DNA of 64,000 bases from CBDAQV01 sp965199335 (lineage in GTDB: Bacteria > Pseudomonadota > Alphaproteobacteria > CALMVH01), in NCBI GenBank assembly GCA_965199335.1, contig CBDAQZ010000002.1, positions 253,120 through 317,119 on the forward strand, written 5' to 3'. The translations under genes were made by a program, and so were the position numbers. Each line of letters opens with the position of its first letter. The stretch's first letter is position 1. A model generated the notes under the pieces. The model ran no database searches. It was given only the letters and a program-made list of their open reading frames with translations, and was not told where the DNA came from. Shown here one piece after another: positions 60,770-64,000 of this stretch.

Positions 60770-61632
60770 CCTTCCAGCCGTTTCATCAGCGATTGCGCGT
60801 TGAACGGCGCGTGGACCTTGACGTCATTGTCGAAATAAACGAACACATCGCGCGGCTTTCTGGCGGGCGTTCCGTCGCCGATGCGCCTTGAGTCGTCAGG
60901 CTCAAGGCCTTCGGCCCATAGCCGGAACCGCGGCGCCCATTTGTCCAGTGCTTCCTCCGAATAGCCGCTGACGTAAAGTTCCTCCGAGCCGTGCAGGCGC
61001 GCATAGATCACGTCGCCCGTCACATCCTCCATATATGGCCATTTCACCGTATCGGCAAAAACCAGCGATACGTTGTATTGTCGCAGCAGCTCGACGAATT
61101 CCTGGGTCTTGAAGCTATCATGCCGGATTTCAATGACATGATGCATCGGGCGGATCTCGTCCGGCTCGAGCAGAGACTTGTCGGCAGGCAGCGTTCCGCG
61201 CCGCGCCAACTTCGCGGCCTCGTCAGTATCGTGCGGCAGATGCGCCAAAAACGGTTCGATACGGTCGCGCTTGAAGGTAAAGTTCGGTGGAAATTGCCAC
61301 AGGATCGGCCCCAGCTTCTCTTTCAACGCGAACAGGCCCGAGCCCATGAAATTGGCGACCCCATTCTCGAAATCCTTCAGCCGCTGGATATGGGTCAGAT
61401 ATCGGCTGGCCTTGACCGAGAACACAAAGCCAGGCGGCGTGGCATCGTGCCAGTGGGCAAAGGATTTAGGCGTTTGCAGGCGATAGAACGTGCCGTTGAT
61501 CTCGATCGTATTCAGCTTGCTGCTGGCGTATTCCAGTTCCTTCTTCTGGCTGAGCCCCTCGGGATAGAAGTTCTCTCGCCAGGGCTTGTAGGTCCAGCCG
61601 GAGATTCCGATATGGAACCGTCCTGGTTTCAT
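60766..61632 (-). CDS. DUF72 family protein
   Basis: A 288-residue TIM-barrel protein of DUF72 (YecE-like). The opening HIGISGWTYKPWRENFYPEGL, then LNTIEINGTFYRLQ and the C-terminal FVYFDNDVKVHAPFNA are the family marks. The function is unknown. ATG at 61630-61632 shares one base with the hemB stop (TGATG), so it is coupled to hemB. Confidence 0.9.
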   Translation of the reverse strand: MKPGRFHIGISGWTYKPWRENFYPEGLSQKKELEYASSKLNTIEINGTFYRLQTPKSFAHWHDATPPGFVFSVKASRYLTHIQRLKDFENGVANFMGSGLFALKEKLGPILWQFPPNFTFKRDRIEPFLAHLPHDTDEAAKLARRGTLPADKSLLEPDEIRPMHHVIEIRHDSFKTQEFVELLRQYNVSLVFADTVKWPYMEDVTGDVIYARLHGSEELYVSGYSEEALDKWAPRFRLWAEGLEPDDSRRIGDGTPARKPRDVFVYFDNDVKVHAPFNAQSLMKRLEG

Positions 61633-62609
61633 CAAAGCCCTTCGCGCAGCAGGTCGCGTGCGAAATAGGTCAGGATCAGGTCGGCCCCCGCCCGCTTGAA
61701 GGCGGTCATGGACTCACGCACCACCCGTCGCTCGTCGATCGCACCGGCCTGCGCGGCGAACTTGATCATCGCGTATTCACCGCTCACCTGGTAGACGGCC
61801 AGGGGCAACAGCGTCTGCCGCCGCAGATTCACCAGTACATCGAGATACGGTATTCCCGGCTTTACCATCAGGAAATCCGCGCCTTCCGCCTCGTCCAGCA
61901 TCGACTCGCGAAGGGCTTCGCGCCCATTGGCTGGGTCCATCTGGTAGGTCTTGCGGTCGCCCTTCAGGTCGCAGCCGGCTGCGGCGCGAAAAGGGCCATA
62001 GAAAGACGAGGCGAATTTCGAGGAATAGGCCATGACCGGCAGTTCCGGAAACCCCGCCTTGTCCAGCGCCTGCCGGATAGTAGCCACCTGCCCGTCCATC
62101 ATCGCCGAGGGGGCGATGATGTCGGCCCCGGCCTCGGCCGAGGTCACGGCCTGTCTCGCCAAATTCTCCAGCGTAAGGTCGTTGTGCACCTGGCCATCGA
62201 CGATCACGCCGCAATGGCCATGGTCGGTGTATTCGCAAAAGCACGTATCGGCGATCACGACCAGCTCGGGCGCTGTCGCCTTGGTATTGCGGATCATCCG
62301 CGACAGCAGGCCCTGTGGATTCCAGGCATCGCTGCCCGTGGCGTCCTTGGCGTGGGAAACGCCGAACAGCATCACCGACTTGATTCCCTCGGCCGCAATC
62401 GCCTCGATCTCGCGCTCCAACAGTTTTTCCGGGACCCGGGAAATGCCGGGCATCGAGGAGATCGGGAACGGTTCATCGATCCCTTCCTCGACGAACATGG
62501 GATAGATCAGGTCATGTGCCGAGAGCGACGATTCACGGACTAGACCGCGCAAAGTCTCGCTTGAGCGCAACCGGCGCGAACGAACAGTGGGGAAAGTTGA
62601 GGCTGTCAT
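61632..62609 (-). CDS. hemB: Delta-aminolevulinic acid dehydratase (porphobilinogen synthase)
   Basis: A 325-residue enzyme that joins two molecules of 5-aminolevulinate to porphobilinogen in heme synthesis. The cysteine-rich metal site is DTCFCEYTDHGHCG, and the Schiff-base lysines lie in AYSSKFASSFYGPF and LMVKPGIPYLD. ATG at 62607-62609; a GTG fifteen bases upstream is possible and neither has a clear ribosome binding site. It is divergent from the LdtR-type regulator by 182 bases. Confidence 0.95.
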   Translation of the reverse strand: MTASTFPTVRSRRLRSSETLRGLVRESSLSAHDLIYPMFVEEGIDEPFPISSMPGISRVPEKLLEREIEAIAAEGIKSVMLFGVSHAKDATGSDAWNPQGLLSRMIRNTKATAPELVVIADTCFCEYTDHGHCGVIVDGQVHNDLTLENLARQAVTSAEAGADIIAPSAMMDGQVATIRQALDKAGFPELPVMAYSSKFASSFYGPFRAAAGCDLKGDRKTYQMDPANGREALRESMLDEAEGADFLMVKPGIPYLDVLVNLRRQTLLPLAVYQVSGEYAMIKFAAQAGAIDERRVVRESMTAFKRAGADLILTYFARDLLREGL

Positions 62610-62733
62610 AACGGTTTGTGGCACCGAACCGGTTGTCGGATCAAGCCGCGACGAAGATATGCGGGAGTTGTTGTAAATTCCCGGCGTTTACCATACAATA
62701 TTAACCTATTGCGCCTATCTGGTTTAATAGCGG

Positions 62734-62751
62734 AAATTGGTTTACCAATTT
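62734..62751. promoter_or_regulatory. Palindromic operator candidate for the MarR-type regulator
   Basis: AAATTGG-TTTA-CCAATTT, a perfect 7-base inverted repeat with a 4-base centre, 40 bases upstream of the regulator ATG. MarR proteins bind such palindromes and often control their own gene. The site may also serve hemB, which diverges from here. Confidence 0.55.
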
Positions 62752-62791
62752 GCGTTTAATGGACGGCTCGCAAAGGGCGAAAGGATCTCTA

Positions 62792-63295
62792 ATGAAAAAG
62801 ATGGACAGCGAGGCGGTCTCGAAAGGCTATTACGAGACGATCCACCTCATCGAGCGCCTCCATCGGCATTCGCTGGATGTCCTGAAGGTCGAACTGGACC
62901 GGCAGGGTATTCAGGACATCAACAACGTCCAGACGCTCATTCTTTATAATATCGGCGAAGACGACCTGACGGTCGGCGAGCTGACGATGCGTGGTTACTA
63001 CCTCGGCTCCAACGTTTCCTACAACGTCAAGAAAATGGTCGAGAACGGCTACCTGCAACAGGAGCGCTCGATCCACGACCGCCGTAGCGTCCGCGTCCGC
63101 CTGTCGCAGAAGGGCACCGACCTGCGCGACAAGATCAAGATCATGTTCGAGCGCCACGTCCGTTCACTGCAGCAGATCGGAATGGGTCCCGAGGACATGG
63201 GCGTCACCAACGAAACCCTGCAGCGCCTGGAACGCTTCTGGTCGACGATGATCGAATACTCCGGCATGTCGACCAACACGACAACCGCGGCCTGA
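62792..63295 (+). CDS. MarR-family regulator, LdtR type
   Basis: A 167-residue winged-helix regulator. GYYETIHLIERLHRHSLDVLK, the recognition region NVSYNVKKMVENGYLQQE and the wing SIHDRRSVRVRLSQKG match the alphaproteobacterial LdtR group, known in Liberibacter for control of an L,D-transpeptidase. ATG at 62792 has AAAGG seven bases upstream; an earlier start at 62750 lacks one. A palindrome lies upstream. Confidence 0.87.
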   Translation: MKKMDSEAVSKGYYETIHLIERLHRHSLDVLKVELDRQGIQDINNVQTLILYNIGEDDLTVGELTMRGYYLGSNVSYNVKKMVENGYLQQERSIHDRRSVRVRLSQKGTDLRDKIKIMFERHVRSLQQIGMGPEDMGVTNETLQRLERFWSTMIEYSGMSTNTTTAA

Positions 63296-63331
63296 TCCAG
63301 GCCTTTCAAACCTTCTGATGATTTAACGTCG

Positions 63332-64000
63332 ATGCAACGATCGGCGGAGCTTGTGCTGGTTACGCATGAAGGAGCCCTGCTCGGTTGCCTGCCGCCTATT
63401 GCGGTGCCTACGCCATGGTGGAACGACGCCGGAGCCGTCGTTCTTAGCGCCTGCGAGCGTTACGGAATCGATGTAACGATCCTGCGCCTGCTCCATGGAG
63501 AGAACGATCCCATAGGTGGTGATCGGGTAACCTATCTTGCAGAAACCACCACGGCTTGCGGTGCCGTGCAGCCGTGGCACGGCACGCTTGACGAGCAGGC
63601 TTTGCGCCATCCCTATGCCTGCTGCGGAGGACCGGCAGCCGATCTGGAATGGGCGTATGATTGTCTGGAAGCGCAGGGCTATGTGCGCGACGGCGTTCCG
63701 ATCCAGGTTCGCACCTGGAACCTGTCCAGCCTATGGCGCATCCCGATCGTGGGCCAGACCCTCTGGTTGAAAGTCGTACCGCCATTTTTCGCTCACGAAG
63801 GCGCTCTGCTGTCCCGGCTGGCCGATCGGTATGTGCCGAAAGTCATTGGCTATGAAGGTGGCCGCATGTTGCTGGCGGAGATCGCCGGCGAAGACTTCTA
63901 TAATAATGCCTCGCCGGAACAATTCATGGCCATGGTCTCTCGCCTGGTCGAAATCCAGGCGTCTTTCACGGGGCAAGAACAAGCCCTGTTTGCACTCGGT
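63332..64000 (+). CDS. Aminoglycoside-phosphotransferase-fold protein (N-terminal part)
   Basis: An open frame of 223 codons that runs off the window end with no stop. The segment QTLWLKVVPPFFAHEGALLSRLAD gives the kinase-fold lysine and glutamate, and MLLAEIAGEDFY follows. The first 100 residues, with PPIAVPTPWWNDAGAVV, form a separate N-terminal domain seen in related proteins. The substrate is unknown and resistance should not be assumed. ATG at 63332 lies 36 bases after the regulator stop. Confidence 0.75.
   Translation, partial: MQRSAELVLVTHEGALLGCLPPIAVPTPWWNDAGAVVLSACERYGIDVTILRLLHGENDPIGGDRVTYLAETTTACGAVQPWHGTLDEQALRHPYACCGGPAADLEWAYDCLEAQGYVRDGVPIQVRTWNLSSLWRIPIVGQTLWLKVVPPFFAHEGALLSRLADRYVPKVIGYEGGRMLLAEIAGEDFYNNASPEQFMAMVSRLVEIQASFTGQEQALFALG

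Noticed and set aside
1..64000. CRISPR arrays, insertion sequences, prophage or integrase genes
   Set aside because: No regularly spaced repeats and no transposase, integrase or phage motif seen on either strand.
63332..64000. Antibiotic resistance gene
   Set aside because: The APH fold is shared by many kinases; only part is visible and nothing points to a drug substrate.

Overview
The window is chromosomal DNA from an alphaproteobacterium. This rests on gene order (yajC-secD-secF-Mth938-NDUFAF6-like; SPOR-nagZ-scpA-scpB-tat; divK-pleD-rpmG; YfgM-like-bamB-der) and on lineage markers (PopZ, DivK/PleD, EipB/DUF1849, an LdtR-type MarR regulator). GC is about 60-65 % in most genes. I cannot assign an order or genus. 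Nearly all of it is coding. No gene-free stretch exceeds 300 bases; the longest is 48752-48980 (229 bases).

Layout. 1-5.5 kb: end of trmFO, an NDUFAF6-like protein, sodB, an NDUFAF3-like protein, then secF, secD and yajC on the minus strand. 5.6-7.1 kb: a DUF815 ATPase and a Nudix hydrolase on the plus strand. 7.1-12 kb, minus: NlpD/DipM-like LysM-LytM lipoprotein, pcm, surE, serS, xthA, erpA. 12-18.4 kb, plus: dgt, an ArgS-derived gene that has lost its catalytic domain, SPOR protein, nagZ, scpA, scpB, tatB, tatC. 18.5-22.8 kb, minus: small anchored protein, ilvD, PH-domain protein, popZ, rhodanese, PIMT-like protein. 22.9-25.5 kb: tRNA-Cys, tRNA-Asn, a low-GC hypothetical gene, a prolyl aminopeptidase, a small hypothetical and rpmG. 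25.5-27.3 kb, minus: pleD and divK. 27.5-37.8 kb: MmcQ/YjbR-like, eipB, aspS, rnd, a degenerate GGDEF-EAL protein, an SDR, YfgM-like, bamB, der, msrA. 37.8-42.3 kb: three overlapping polysaccharide genes (epimerase, WecA-like transferase, GT4), an unknown acidic protein and a half-size EamA protein. 42.3-48.8 kb: prfC, a 2H phosphoesterase, and an ABC operon with one ATPase and two permease pairs. 49-55.2 kb: alpha/beta hydrolase, MsbA-like exporter, a GH75-like secreted protein, DUF3592, patatin, a histidine phosphatase that appears to start with CTG, and otsB. 55.2-60.8 kb: coupled gtrA, GT-C-like membrane protein and hybrid histidine kinase, then an FTR1 iron permease behind a Fur-like box. 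60.8-64 kb: DUF72, hemB, an LdtR-type regulator behind a palindrome, and the start of an APH-fold protein.

Main biological points. First, the ArgS-derived gene keeps its usual operon place and reading frame but has no catalytic core, so it is probably a tRNA-binding or otherwise repurposed protein. Second, REP-like palindromes sit at both ends of 10.78-18.5 kb. Inverting that segment on paper rejoins tatC to serS and restores the usual alphaproteobacterial order, which suggests a REP-bounded inversion. Third, one ABC ATPase is encoded with two successive pairs of ABC-2 permeases. Much of the window serves envelope biogenesis: Sec and Tat export, Bam, NlpD/SPOR/NagZ, EipB, glycan synthesis, lipid export and LdtR.
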